64,000 bases of DNA from Conchocele bisecta (GCA_029237695.1 CM055273.1:62485968-62549967), one strand, 5' to 3'; positions 1-10,264 are shown, numbered from the stretch's first letter. The notes: generated from the letters alone by a model not told the origin. A program made the numbers and translations.

Positions 1-345
1 GAGGGAACGAATTGTTATATAGTGGGAACGAATTGTAATTCGAGGGAACGAATAGTTAACTTGAGGGAACGAATTGTCATTTCGTTGGAACGAATTGTTA
101 ATTCGAGGGAACGTATTGTTAAATTGAGGTAACGAATTGTCATTTCGTGGGAACGAATTGTTAATTCGAGGGAACGAATTGTTATATCGTGGGAACGAAT
201 TGGTAATTCGACAGAACGAATAATTAAATTGTGGGAACAAATTGTTAATTCGACGGAACGAATTATTAAATTGAGGGAACGAATTGTTATTACGTGGGAA
301 CGAATTAATAATACAAAAATGCATGTCCCCTGCAGGTCTCCGTAG
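1..345. mobile_element. FB21 foldback element, right half (cut by window edge)
   Basis: Tandem 21-bp units built on GGGAACGAATTGTTAATTCG fill 1-310, followed by a terminal segment ATGCATGTCCCCTGCAGG that ends near CTCCGTAG. The same terminal segment, inverted, begins the complete copies at 21.6 and 24.8 kb, so this is the right half of such an element. The long open frame across it (TIRSLEL heptads) is a by-product of a repeat length divisible by three. Confidence 0.75.
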
Positions 346-371
346 TAATCAGCTACAACCCAGTTGAGAAA

Positions 372-633
372 TAGAGAATAGTAGGTTAGTGCCGTGAATG
401 GGAAAAAATATCTGGCAAGGCTCAGGAAACGGGATGGGCGAGGCTCTGCCGAGCACATCCCTTTCCGTGCCGCGCCAGATATTTTTTCCCATTCACGGCA
501 CTAACCTACTATTCTATTTATCCCGTCAACACCTACAAATGGCTGTAAAATGCACAAATTGTATTGACTGGATATCAAAAATGTTTCACGGCACCGTGTT
601 TCACGGCACATACGCACTGTGTTGACGGGATAA
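372..633. mobile_element. GTGAATGGG hairpin MITE
   Basis: About 260 bp. It starts TAGAGAATAGTAGGTTAGTG, contains an inverted pair GTGAATGGGAAAAAATATCT / AGATATTTTTTCCCATTCAC around a GC-rich loop (GGCGAGGCTCTGCCGAGC), and ends GTGTTGACGGGATAA. Near-identical copies lie at 1458, 5484, 8661 and 39420. Confidence 0.85.
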
Positions 634-686
634 ACGTTGATATCCTGTGTAAGAATAATGCTGTTTGTTTGAGTGTACATTGCTAC

Positions 687-995
687 CAGTAGCCGATTTC
701 ATCAAAATTGCAAAGAATACTTTTCTAATAAAGTATACTTTGAGGGAGAAATTTTAAATTTTAGGATAAATTTATTAATTTTTATTATACTGAATTTATT
801 ACATTATCACAGCCAATTTGGCTGTGATAATGTAATATATTCAGTATAATAATTCTGCATTGTTTTAATCATCAAATATATCCAGTCGTTAGTTCTATAT
901 GAAATAATGCATTACAGGAAAAATAAATGATTACTCCCTCAAAGTATACTTTGCTAGAAAAGCATACTTTGCAATTTTGATGAAATCGGCTACTG
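687..995. mobile_element. TATAC MITE, copy 1
   Basis: A 309-bp element with ends CAGTAGCCGATTTCATC and GATGAAATCGGCTACTG, sub-terminal GTATACTTT blocks, and a central hairpin around CACAGCC-AATTT-GGCTGTG. Eight copies lie in the window; this one lies just upstream of the first pseudogene exon. Confidence 0.9.
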
Positions 996-1199
996 ATACA
1001 TTTCCAGCAGTACACTTAGTTGAGCCATTCCAATGTGTTTGTTACTCGCCAATCAACCTGGCGGCGTCAGTGTTGATAACCGAAACTGATCAGGCACTAT
1101 ACTGTCTGCATAATACTGGTTATATCGTTAACGTTAATAGACGCCAATTTCCTGCGGCGACATGCGTGCTAAACGATAACGTTGTTCTATTGTCCGTAG

Positions 1200-1339
1200 A
1201 CATGTGCCGACGACGAGTCACCCGACCGACGGCGTGTGTGCCGCCGTGTGCCAGAACTGCGGACATTTCTTCAAGTTTCGGACCGTCCCGCCGTACAAGA
1301 CATCCGTTACGTTCACCGTCAACGGCAAATCTTACACAG
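1200..1339 (+). pseudogene. Pseudogene exon 1 (N-terminal part of first [2Fe-2S] domain)
   Basis: The acceptor is GTAG at 1196-1199 and the donor GT at 1340. The frame beginning CAT at 1201 reads ...[16 protein letters not shown]..., then [11 protein letters not shown], the usual first strand of the ferredoxin-like domain. It ends in phase 1 (ACA G), matching the next exon. The upstream in-frame stop at 1177 and lack of ATG show that this was an internal exon. The ATG at 1202 is in another frame. Confidence 0.8.
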
Positions 1340-1457
1340 GTATCGTAATATTGAGATGATTACATATTTCACTACTTAAAGGTCGACATTTTGTTTTAAT
1401 TTAGTATACACAACCGCCTGTGTTAATCTTTCCCATATGTCAACGTTTCTGAAGATA

Positions 1458-1744
1458 TATAGAGAATAGTAGCTTAGTGCCGTGACTGGGAAAAAATATC
1501 TGGCAAGGCTCAGGAAACGGGATGGGCGAGGCTCTGCCGAGCACATCCCGTTTCCGTCCCGCGCCAGATATTTTTTTCCATTCACGGAACTAACCTCAAT
1601 TTTTTTTTATCCCGTCAACACTACAAATAGCTTTAAAATGCAAAAAATAACCCCAGCCGCATCTCCAAATCGTATTGACAGGATATCAAAAATGTTTCAC
1701 GGCACCGTGTTTCACGGCACATACGCACTGTGTTGACGGGATAA
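1458..1744. mobile_element. GTGAATGGG hairpin MITE
   Basis: Second copy of the family at 372-633, in the same orientation, inside the intron between pseudogene exons 1 and 2. It has a short extra segment (AATAACCCCAGCC) before the terminal TTTCACGGCACCGTG block. Confidence 0.85.
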
Positions 1745-1924
1745 ATTGTCAATCTCAACACATAATCAAGCAGTTTCATTGGATGAGCTGTAGCACAGCT
1801 CAGGCCCAGCCGAATCAAGCTGTTTGCTTTCAGGCACAATATTAGAGTATTTTTAAATAAAAAAAAGGAGACAAATATTAGCAAGCTTAGCACAGGCGGT
1901 GGTGTAGTAATGTATATTAAACGA

Positions 1925-2195
1925 TAATTCCAGCACAAAAATATTTACACAATTCCCTAACATTCTCCATAACATTCTCTGTCCAAAATTTATATCCCAG
2001 TAAACCCCACGCCGAACTATTTTCCGTAACCGTGAGGCGCAGTTAAAATAATTCTTAAGAAAACGGAAAATAAACACATTTTCTTGATGAATTTATTTCA
2101 AATGCTGTAATGAAGGCCTCGTCCAGTATTCCCGCGACTTTTCCAAGTTTACATCCCCGATAAATTCCAACAAAAAGGCCATTCATTCCTATATT
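1925..2195. mobile_element. GGAATGAATGG MITE (partial, one arm)
   Basis: It begins AATTCCAGCACAAAAATATT, as in the full copies at 13.8, 45.6, 56.4 and 59.4 kb, and ends AAGGCCATTCATTCC. The central inverted arm of the full copies is missing. Confidence 0.75.
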
Positions 2196-2416
2196 ATAGC
2201 AATATGTGACAATTTGCAGGTTGTTATTTCTAACAAGTCGGTACATTATTTAACCGAAAAAGGTAGACGGGCAATCTAATTTTCCTCAAATTGGAACCTC
2301 TTTCATGTGCTCACAGTCGCAGAATAATGATGTACTGAGTGAACACTTTCAATAATTTAATTTTCCTTTAGTCTCTGTTCAATGACTACGGCCAATTGTG
2401 TTTCTGTTGTGTCTAG

Positions 2417-2892
2417 TTGGTAATGAGTACCGAGCATCAACATCGCTGAATGACTTCCTGCGCGGGCAGCGTATCTCCATGGCAACCAAAGCGCTGTGTT
2501 ACCTGTAGCCTATTTCATCAACATTGCAAAGTATACTTTACTAACAAAGCATACTTTGAGGGAGTAATCATTTATTTTTCCTGAAATGCATTATTTCATA
2601 TAGAACTAACAAATGCATATATTTCATGATTAAAAGTATGCAGAATTATTATACTGAATTTATTACATTATCACAGCCAAATTGGCTGTGATAATGTAAT
2701 AAATTCAGTATAATAAAAATGAATAAATTTATCATAAAATTGAAAATTTCTCCCTCAAAGTATACTTTGCTACTAAAGTATACTTTGCAATGTTGGTGAA
2801 ATAGGCTACAGGGCGGCTGCGGCGTCTGTGTTGTGGCGGCCAAGATGGACCTTAACCCGGGCCAACCGAACGTTCCTGCCGCCATAAATTCG
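2417..2892 (+). pseudogene. Pseudogene exon 2, split by a TATAC MITE
   Basis: The acceptor is TCTAG (ends 2416) and the donor GTACGT at 2893. Coding parts are 2417-2502 and 2809-2892. Removing 2503-2808 rejoins a 170-nt exon, exactly the length of exon 2 in the intact gene, reading VGNEYRASTSLNDFLRG ... [14 protein letters not shown] ... AAINS. The C-x4-C-x2-C set for the first [2Fe-2S] cluster is restored only in the joined frame. With the insertion in place the reading frame leaves the family sequence straight after LCY. Confidence 0.9.
2503..2811. mobile_element. TATAC MITE, copy 2, inside pseudogene exon 2
   Basis: Ends are CTGTAGCCTATTTCATC and GTGAAATAGGCTACAG, with the central CACAGCC/GGCTGTG hairpin. 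It interrupts the exon between the Tyr codon TAC and the Gln codon CAG. A clear target duplication could not be assigned. Confidence 0.9.
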
Positions 2893-2937
2893 GTACGTCT
2901 ACCTAGTCAACTGACATACATGTGGCTGCCACTGAAA

Positions 2938-3010
2938 ATAGAGAATTAGGTTAGTTATTTTTTTCCCATTCACGGCACTAACCTACTAATAGAGACTAGT
3001 AGGTTAGTGT
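2938..3010. repeat. Fragment of GTGAATGGG MITE ends
   Basis: Contains TTTTTTTCCCATTCACGGCA and ACCTACTAATAGAG followed by an inverted GACTAGTAGGTTAGTG; a remnant of two terminal segments. Confidence 0.55.
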
Positions 3011-3194
3011 CCACATATGCCTGTGTAAACAGAAACTATCGGAGAATGTTGAAAGATGAACTTGCAGTCAAACAACTTGATTAGCCGATTATGAGCACAA
3101 CACAGACACAAGCAATCAAGCTGATTTGCGACCAGTGAATCCGAAGAAGATTATAAATAGATTGTCCACACTGTTTCGTATGTGCTGTTATGTT

Positions 3195-3612
3195 TGCTAA
3201 GAATGAGCCTTCTTTTTATTTCGTGAAATATTGATTTTATTACGAAAAATTGATTTGTCTATGGGAATTTAACACGGAGGTGGACGAAAAGGAGGTGGAC
3301 GAGCTGTGGGATAAAACTCCGAAACCTGGGTAGATAGCTTGGAAATGATCTAAGAAAACGAAAGTTAAATTTTGAAAATCGGTCCTGTATTTCTGAAATT
3401 CTAAAAGTTTCCACATGTTAAATCTCCATCTATGGGGATTTAACATGAGGAAATTTTTTTTTCGAAAAAAAAATCAATATTTGACCAAAGTTTACGAAAT
3501 AAAAAGAAGGCTCATTCTTAAATTTTCCTTTAATTAATATTATCGAAAACACTATTGTTTTTTAATTGTTTATATAGCCGTAACATTTGGGCAGCTTTCG
3601 TGAAACAGACAG
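3195..3612. mobile_element. TGTTTCACGAAA MITE
   Basis: An inverted pair AAGAATGAGCCTTCTTTTTA / TAAAAAGAAGGCTCATTCTT encloses blocks around CTATGGGAATTTAACA. The right end is CTTTCGTGAAACAGAC. A fuller copy lies at 62076-62650. Confidence 0.75.
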
Positions 3613-4528
3613 TAGACTAGCCTGCGTATCTGCGCAGTCTGATCAGCGTATACATCATTCGCCATTCAGACTGTGAATCATCTGTATAATGATATCAATG
3701 AATATTGAGTGAATCACATACATTTGACAAAAAGCAATTGGAATAATTATTGAAACTTGAAACTTGGAAATATAATTCAAAATGTAGTTCATGTTTCTAC
3801 ACGGCTCAATATTTAGTCACGGAACTGTCCTCAGCAAATATATGTTCTTCCAACGGCATGCATGTGCTATAGATAGACAACAATCGGTGAGGTGTGACCA
3901 AATGTGTAATGTTGGATGCTCCCGAAAATAAGGGGTGCGGATAGAATATATAAAACCGTTATTTATTGACGTTTTATCTATAAAAAAACATATCAACTAA
4001 TTAAAAAAAAATAATTAAAAAACACAAATTTAATTAATATTATAATTTTTTTTTTCTGTCAAATGGGAAGCCCGAACTCGCAACCTTCCGGTTAACGCCA
4101 CACGTGTCATTGTATGGTAATTGTATGGTATCTTCCCCTAAACTTGGACTCGCCTGTCGCATTGCAATCTTTGAACATTCATATCAGGCTTTGTTGTCCA
4201 TCTATAGTAGGACATGATTTACAATGTTGACAAGTACGTTTTGGTATAAACATATTTTATTATAAACAATTTACATCAGGTATAAACAAATATTCAGAAT
4301 AGAAGGATTGGAACGAAAGATTACTATCTTATAGAGTTCCTCTCAAGTACGTTTTCACATCTAGCCGACCAATTAACGACGCCTATCCAATTGTATCGAC
4401 ATTCACGCGGAACAAACACATTAATAAACATTGAATAAACATCGAGAATCGCTCGTGCCTGAGGACAAACAGTCAATAGATTGTTTCGGTCTGCTGGAAG
4501 TTAATACATTCTCCATGTCCTCAGACAA
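3613..4528. other. Intergenic stretch without a recognisable gene
   Basis: A short CCAGTGTAGATCC-type fragment lies at 3613-3690 (CTGCGCAGTCTGATCAG). Near 4072-4110 the segment AACTCGCAACCTTCCGG resembles the B-box/tail region of a tRNA-derived SINE on the - strand, but no A box or full element could be defined. Nothing else is seen. Confidence 0.4.
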
Positions 4529-4836
4529 CAGTAACCAATTTCACCAAAATAGCTAAGTATACTTATCTTGCTAAGTACACTTTGAGGAAGAAATTTTCAA
4601 TTTAAGATTAAATGAATAATATTTATTATACTGAATGTATTACATTATCACAGCCATCTTGGCTGTGATAATGTAATAAATTCAATATCATAATTCTGCA
4701 AACTTTTAATCATCAACTATATGCAGCCATTAGTTCTATGTGAAATAATGCATTTCGGAAAAAATAAATTATTTATCCCTCGAAGAATACTTTGCTAGAT
4801 AAGTATGCTTAGCAATTTTGGTGAAATCGGCTACTG
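4529..4836. mobile_element. TATAC MITE, copy 3
   Basis: Ends are CAGTAACCAATTTCACC and GGTGAAATCGGCTACTG, with the family's central hairpin at about 4630-4690. It is more diverged than copies 1 and 2. Confidence 0.85.
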
Positions 4837-4894
4837 ATGTATGACATTCAAGACACAATGTCTCTGATGATGTTTGAGATATCTAATACATGCA

Positions 4895-5100
4895 TATGAC
4901 TCTGACTGGAGAAATGGAGCTTATGATATGTGTGATCAGTGTAGTTCCTGATGAAATAGCGCTCCTGTAGCCTGATAACTATCTATATAGCTTGTTAGAA
5001 GCATGATTGGTGTTTCCTTCACGAATTGGCGAAAACTGCAGATCCTGGATCTACACTGGTCACAAAACCATAAGACCCATTTCTCCAGTCACAGCAACAA
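4895..5100. repeat. CCAGTGTAGATCC dispersed repeat
   Basis: Carries GACTGGAGAAATGGAGCTTA, GATCAGTGTAGTTCCTGATG, and the inverse segment GATCTACACTGGTCACAAAA. This hairpin-like repeat recurs about ten times in the window. Confidence 0.65.
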
Positions 5101-5483
5101 ATCCCGAAAACAGTTTGCGTTACATTCAAGTACATGTATATATACTAAAGGCCAAACGAAACTTTACAGTATATAAATTGTTCGATATTTCGTGAACAAG
5201 TATGTTTAAAAACCTGATGTAAAATGCTTTTTAATGCTGAATCTAATATGCAACGACTGCACTAAAACATTATATGCATGTGTTTAAAGAGAGTGTGTAA
5301 ACAATTAAAAGACAACAACACCCTTCATTTCAAAAACTGCAGTAAAGTGAACACAATTTCCTAGTCAATATGGATATCCCGAGCATAAAATGGATCGCCT
5401 ACTGTGATCACAATGCTGTATTGTCTAAACAAACACATACTGCACGGGCCAACTGATATTGGACGAGAGACATTAGCACGGGA

Positions 5484-5747
5484 TATAGAGAATAGTAGGT
5501 TAGTGCCGTGAATGAGAAAAATATCTGGCAAGGCTCAGGAAACGGGATGGGCGAGGCTCTGCCGAGCACATCCCGTTTCTGTGCCGCGCCAGATATTTTT
5601 TCCCATTCACGGCACTAACCTACTATTCTATTTATCCCGTCAACACATACAAATGGCTGTAAAATGCAAAAATAGTATTGACTGGATATCAAAAATGTTT
5701 CACGGCACCGTATTTCACGGCACATACGCACTGTGTTGACGGGATAA
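5484..5747. mobile_element. GTGAATGGG hairpin MITE inside the Tc1 relic
   Basis: Complete copy from TAGAGAATAGTAGG to GTTGACGGGATAA, next to the remaining transposase fragment; a later insertion in the relic. Confidence 0.85.
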
Positions 5748-5768
5748 AATGATGTTTCCAACATAATA

Positions 5769-5963
5769 ATGCCATACCGCCATCTCTCAGCCCAGACAGT
5801 CAATTCAAGACCAACTCCACCTGATGATGTTAGACAGCTTGAAGTAGCTCTTCATGAAGAATGGGAAGCAATGCCTCAACGTGCCATTCGGTCATGTGTA
5901 CATTCAATGAGCAGACGTTGCCAAACATCGATCAACGCCAATGGTGTGCACACTAGGTACTGA
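5769..5963 (+). pseudogene. C-terminal fragment of a Tc1/mariner transposase
   Basis: The frame reads ...ALHEEWEAMPQRAIRSCVHS, then SMSRRCQTSINANGVHTRY and stop. The pattern EEW-x2-(I/M)PQ followed by SM-RRC and a terminal (A)NG-x-HTRY is the usual last ~45 residues of Tc1-like transposases. The DNA-binding and DDE/D catalytic regions are absent. The first ~13 residues (MPYRHLSAQ...) probably do not belong to the original protein. Confidence 0.8.
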
Positions 5964-6246
5964 ATACGATCATTGTGATCACTGTAGGCGATCCGTTTTA
6001 TGCTCGGGATATCAATATTGACTAGGAAAGTGTGTTATCTTTATTGCAGTTTTTGAAATGAAGGGTGTTTTTGTCTTTTCATTGTTTACACACTCTCTTT
6101 AAACACATGCATCTACTGTTTTGGTGCAGTAGTTGCAGATTAGATTCAGCATTAAAAAGCATTTTACATCAGGTTTTTAAACATACTTGTTCACGAAATA
6201 TCGAACCATTTATATACTGTAAAGTTTCGTTTGGCCTTAAGTATAT

Positions 6247-6860
6247 TATCGATAGTTGATTGCAGCATCAATACATACATTATACATATTTGATTGTAAC
6301 ATTAACACATGCATTTGCAGAATCAATACATGCATTTGATTGCAGCATTAATACATGTATATGCATTATCGATATTTGATTTCAGCGTCGATACATGAAT
6401 TATCGATATTTGGTTGCAGCATCAATACTTGCATTATCGATATTTGATTTCAGCGTCGATACATGAATCATCGATATTTGGTTGCAGCATCAATACTTGC
6501 ATTATCGATATTTGATTTCAGCGTCGATACATGAATTATCGATATTTGGTTGCAGCATCAATACTTGCATTATCGATATTTGATTCCAGCGTCGATACAT
6601 GAATTATCGATATTTGGTTGCAGCATCAATACTTGCATTATCGATACTTGATTGCAGTATCTTTACATGCATTATGGATATTTGCTTGCACCCGTCGATA
6701 CATGCATTATGGGTATTTGCTTGCACCCGTCGATACATGCATTATCGATACTTGATTGCAGTATCTTTACATACATTATGGATATTTTATTGCAGCATCA
6801 GCACATACATTATTGATATTTGCATTCAGCATCGATACATGTAATGCATTTGATTGCAGC
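6247..6860. repeat. 34-bp minisatellite with a 68-bp higher-order unit
   Basis: Units of 34 bp such as ATTATCGATATTTGATTTCA alternate in two versions (one with CAGCGTCGATACATGA, one with CAGCATCAATACTTGC), giving a 68-bp repeat in the middle. Outer copies are more diverged. The array starts directly at the right end of the Tc1 relic. Confidence 0.85.
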
Positions 6861-7085
6861 ATCATCGAGCCTCGAGAACGGAGACATATCTGGTGAGCAA
6901 ACTACTATCGGCGCCGGGCACACTCGCGGGTACGTTAACCCTTAGAATATTTGACACTAACATTGTCGTCTACCGTTGCTTATAGTTTGCCTTCTTTTCC
7001 AATGTAAATATTTTTTGAGAGAACATTAAAATCCATTGTTGTTAAAGTATGTTTTGATGAAACAAATGAAAAATAGAAAATTAGC

Positions 7086-7556
7086 AGGGTCCCGTTTCAC
7101 TAAACTTCGTACGACTAAAATGTTCGTAAGTGCAAATTTAGGATCGTCTGGAAATTTCAATCGATGGATTTACATTTATGCAGCCTATGCTTAATAAATG
7201 TAAATCCAATACTTGTTTACAAGAAAACATTGTTAACCCTTTGAACCCGAAAGCCCGCTATATCGGTTTATGCAAACAGTGCAGATCCAGATGAGCCGGC
7301 TCGTAACGAGCCGTCTCATCAGGATCTGCACTGTTTGAAAGTAATTTTCATATTTTTGAGAACAACAAATACCCCCTTTTCATAAATGGACGAATCTGAA
7401 AATCATTTTGTGACCATTGGATTGGTCGGAACATTAGCATATCACAGTCCATTCCAGTTCCTTAGGGTTGAAAGGGTTAATGTGAAATTTACAGACTATC
7501 AAGATTTTTCAATGACGAACATTTTAGGTGTACGAAGTTTAGTGAAACGGCCGCCA
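7086..7556. mobile_element. GGGCCCGTTTCAC MITE carrying a nested AACCCTTT MITE
   Basis: The left end is GGGTCCCGTTTCACTAAACT and the right end AAGTTTAGTGAAACGGCC. The usual interior (TTTACATTTATG..., GTAAATCCAATA, CTTGTTTACAAGAAAACATT) is interrupted at 7234 by an AACCCTTT element. Confidence 0.85.
7234..7480. mobile_element. AACCCTTT MITE, nested
   Basis: It starts TTAACCCTTTGAACCCGAAA and ends GGGTTGAAAGGGTTAA, with an inner hairpin CCGGCTCGTAACGAGCCG. It matches copies at 30.3, 37.9, 44.4 and 49.7 kb. Confidence 0.85.
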
Positions 7557-7601
7557 GGTGTAGACAACACAATTAAATTCAGCAGTGTAAGCGGTAACCA
7601 C

Positions 7602-7779
7602 TGAGGGAACGAATTGTCATTTCGTGGGAACGAATTGTTAATTTGAGGGAACGAATTGTTATATCATGGGAACTAATTGTTAATTCGAGGGAACGAATGG
7701 TTAACTTAAGGGAACGACTTGTCATTTCGTGGGAACGAATTAATAAACAAAAATGCATGTTCCCTGCGGGGCTCAGTAG
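7602..7779. mobile_element. FB21 foldback element, short right-half copy
   Basis: Six or so 21-bp units (GAGGGAACGAATTG...) followed by the terminal segment AAAAATGCATGTTCCCTGCG GGGC. No inverted left half is present. Confidence 0.75.
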
Positions 7780-8367
7780 ATTTGTGCTCAATTTGGGCAA
7801 GCTCAAGCTTTATAATCTATCATCCTTGGTGAATGGTTATGAAACTTATGTACGAACATCCCATGTTCAAATTAAGAAAAAAGTTTGACATGTTGGAGGT
7901 TGAACTATGCTTTAGCTAAATCAAGCCCACTGATTCCATATGTAACGATATGGCCTGGACCTCAGGGTTCATGTCGGTGTGACATACTTGTTTGGTAAAT
8001 AATACTAGTTGTGGCTGGATGAAACCAGACAAGCTGGATACATGCCAATCATAGATTATATAAGGCCGTCTATCGGGGATGGCTAGTCAGTGTACACATT
8101 GTTCGCTTATCGATATACACTCAGTTTGGCTTTTTTTTTTTTTTTTTTTTTTTTTTTCAGTTTGGCTTGTTGCAAGGACGGACACCCGCTGGGTCACCTT
8201 TTGGCGCCGTTTGGTAGTCTGGGCACGAGTACTAATAAAGTTTGACTGCAAAACTACTGCAAAACTACTACGTTGTTCGTCTTAGAGAGGTTCCCGACAA
8301 GGTGCAACTCAGATGGTGATCACAAAAACGTTATACATGGCTGGAAAACATGCTCAAAAACGTGTAT
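7780..8367. other. Intergenic stretch, no gene seen
   Basis: The only notable feature is a run of 27 T at 8131-8157, possibly the A-tail of a decayed retroposon on the - strand. Confidence 0.4.
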
Positions 8368-8541
8368 CTATTTTCCTTATTTCTCAACCAAAGTATATGT
8401 TGTGACCACTCATTTGAACCGTCTCGGCGAGACGGTTCAAATGAGTGGTCACAACATATACTTTGGTTGAGAAATAAAGAAATTCCTGAGCCTTGCCAGA
8501 TATTTTTTCCCATTCACGGCACTAACCTACTATTCTCTATG
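8368..8541. repeat. Perfect hairpin (CCACTCATTTGAACCGTCTC family) plus MITE end
   Basis: The arms TTTCTCAACCAAAGTATATG... and its exact complement meet at GTCTCGGCGAGAC, forming a ~100-bp palindrome (8375-8475). A GTGAATGGG MITE terminal piece (GAGCCTTGCCAGATATTTTT) follows. The same composite occurs at 39.25-39.42 kb, so it moves as one unit. Confidence 0.8.
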
Positions 8542-8660
8542 TGTAGAAAATCACATGGCTTGTCTCAGATGTGAATGTAAATTCATCGCTACATGTTATC
8601 ATTCGTTTTTAAATCTTTGAGGACATCTGTGCCTTTAAACCCATTCTTCTAAATGCAGTG

Positions 8661-8926
8661 ATAGAGAATAGTAGGTTAGTGCCGTGAATGGGAAAAAATA
8701 TCTGGCAAGGCTCACAGGAAACGGGATGGGCGAGGCTCTGCCGAGCACATCCCGTTTCTGTGCCGCGCCAGATATTGTTTCCCATTCACGGCACTAACCT
8801 ACTATTATATTTATCCCGTCAACACCTACAAATGGCTGTAAAATGCAAACATAGTATTAACTGGATATCAAAAATGTTTCACGACACCGTGTTTCACGGC
8901 ACATACACACTGTGTTGACGGGATAA
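8661..8926. mobile_element. GTGAATGGG hairpin MITE
   Basis: Complete copy, TAGAGAATAGTAGGTTAGTG to TGTTGACGGGATAA, with minor substitutions. Confidence 0.85.
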
Positions 8927-9330
8927 ATGTATATCCTGAAGCCATGAGCTAGCCATAGTCAATGTTTGCACACATGTCAATATGCGTGCTGTCTTTAAAG
9001 GTACACGCCCACTCAGTAGGCACGAAATGTTCTGTATAGGAATTAAATAAGAGTATAGGAGTGTCACTATTCCATCAGTTCTAAAAAATACGAGTGCCCA
9101 CTATACACCATTATTGCACGTATTGATTAGCGTTATTATACATTTTATATTATACGTAAATTTCCACACTGATATCAGGGGCGATAACCGTGTTTCCTTA
9201 AAAGGGCAACCCCTTACGTAGTTCGGTTGCTTCACAGCTGAAAGTTGAACCCCTTTTTCAAAAATGCTGGTGACGCCCATGATGGATACCAACAATTACA
9301 TAGTCCCATTATTCATTATTTCACCACCAG

Positions 9331-9495
9331 TACTTCCTGCACGTGCTGGGAGGCGCTGCGGGCATGCGCTACAGAAGCGGAAGTAATGTGTTGCACGACA
9401 TCCGGCCAATGACGTCTGGTACCCAGTCCTACGAAACCAACAAAATGGAATGGCCACTGAATAAGCCGCTCAAGAAACTGGAAGCAGACGCTCAG
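9331..9495 (+). pseudogene. Pseudogene exon 13 (FAD-domain end / molybdopterin linker)
   Basis: Acceptor CACCAG, donor GTAACT; 165 nt in open frame, YFLHVLGGAAGMRYRSG ... [17 protein letters not shown]. The length and both splice signals match exon 13 of the intact gene; seven of 55 residues differ by eye. This exon itself carries no lesion. Confidence 0.85.
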
Positions 9496-9740
9496 GTAAC
9501 TATGGCGGTGTTTTACAATATTGTAATAATACACAGATGATTTCCATGCACTAAGACGCACAATTCTAGAAAATGAGCTTGCAATGTTAGCGACCAGCGT
9601 AGACCCAGCTCAGCCTACGCACATGTGTAGGTCGATCAGGGTCTACGCTGTTCGCAATTCAGTCAGTCAATGAAATCGCCTTGCTGTCGTCAACAAACGG
9701 ATTACATCCCAATCCTACTAATCGACTTTCCAAAAAGGAC

Positions 9741-9983
9741 CAGGGGCCTGTTTCACTAAACTTCGTATGACTAAAATGTTCGTAAGTGCAAATTTAGGAT
9801 CGTAACATTTCAATTGATGGATTTACATTTAATCAGCATATGCTGCATATGCAGCCTATGCTCAATAAATGTAAATCCAATAATTGTTTACAAGAAAACA
9901 TTGCTAATGTGATATTACAGACTGTCAAAATGTTGCATTTACGAACATTTTAGTCGTACGAAGTTTAGTGAAACGGGCCCCAG
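9741..9983. mobile_element. GGGCCCGTTTCAC MITE
   Basis: Complete copy: CAGGGGCCTGTTTCACTAAA at left, TTTAGTGAAACGGGCCCCAG at right, with the central palindrome around CATATGCTGCATATGCAGCC. Confidence 0.85.
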
Positions 9984-10054
9984 GAACTACATTTATTGTA
10001 AATGATTTTCTCAGCCGTTTTCTCATATGTAAGTGTTCACTATATGTGGCTGTT

Positions 10055-10264
10055 TTAACCATTACAAAGCAGGAATTATCGTCTGCTACTATTTAAAAAT
10101 CTGCTTATATTCTCAATAAACGAATGGTTTGGTAACACTTTAGAATCATTTCCAATGGAAATGATTCTAAATTCCTATCAAAGTAGGTATTATTGATAAA
10201 ATGGAAATTAAATAATAAACAGCAGACGACACTATTAATTTTAATTCCACAATGTAAGGGTTAA
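10055..10264. mobile_element. TTAACCCTTAG MITE (diverged)
   Basis: Internal hairpin TTTAGAATCATTTCC-AATGG-AAATGATTCTAAA, then AACAGCAGACGACA and terminal AAGGGTTAA. It lies just downstream of the stop codon of the antisense gene and may supply part of its 3' UTR. A minus-strand AATAAA lies at 9992-9997. Confidence 0.7.

Larger units (their letters stand above)
5139..6246 (+). mobile_element. Relic Tc1/mariner transposon with ~280-bp inverted repeats
   Basis: The left arm 5139-5414 and right arm 5970-6246 are inverted copies (for example AGGCCAAACGAAACTTTACA at left; its complement at right). The spacer holds a GTGAATGGG MITE (5484-5747) and the C-terminal piece of a transposase (5769-5963). 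Arms of this length are unusual beside the few tens of bases common in simple Tc1/mariner elements. Most of the transposase is gone, so the element is internally deleted and non-autonomous. Confidence 0.8.

Noticed and set aside
15..458. 147-codon frame with repeated TIRSLEL/TIRSHEM heptads (and similar frames at 7579, 7643, 21577, 24899, 32853)
   Set aside because: They lie in 21-bp tandem arrays, open on both strands; the heptad pattern follows from the repeat length and is not evidence of a coiled-coil protein.
398..625. Conserved 75-codon frame MGKNIWQG... repeated at 5512 and 8688
   Set aside because: It is carried by copies of the GTGAATGGG hairpin MITE; conservation follows from recent transposition and the frame has no protein features.
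977..1348. 123-codon frame over pseudogene exon 1 (MMKSATDTF...)
   Set aside because: It uses the wrong frame through the exon; the family sequence ([11 protein letters not shown]) is in the neighbouring frame.
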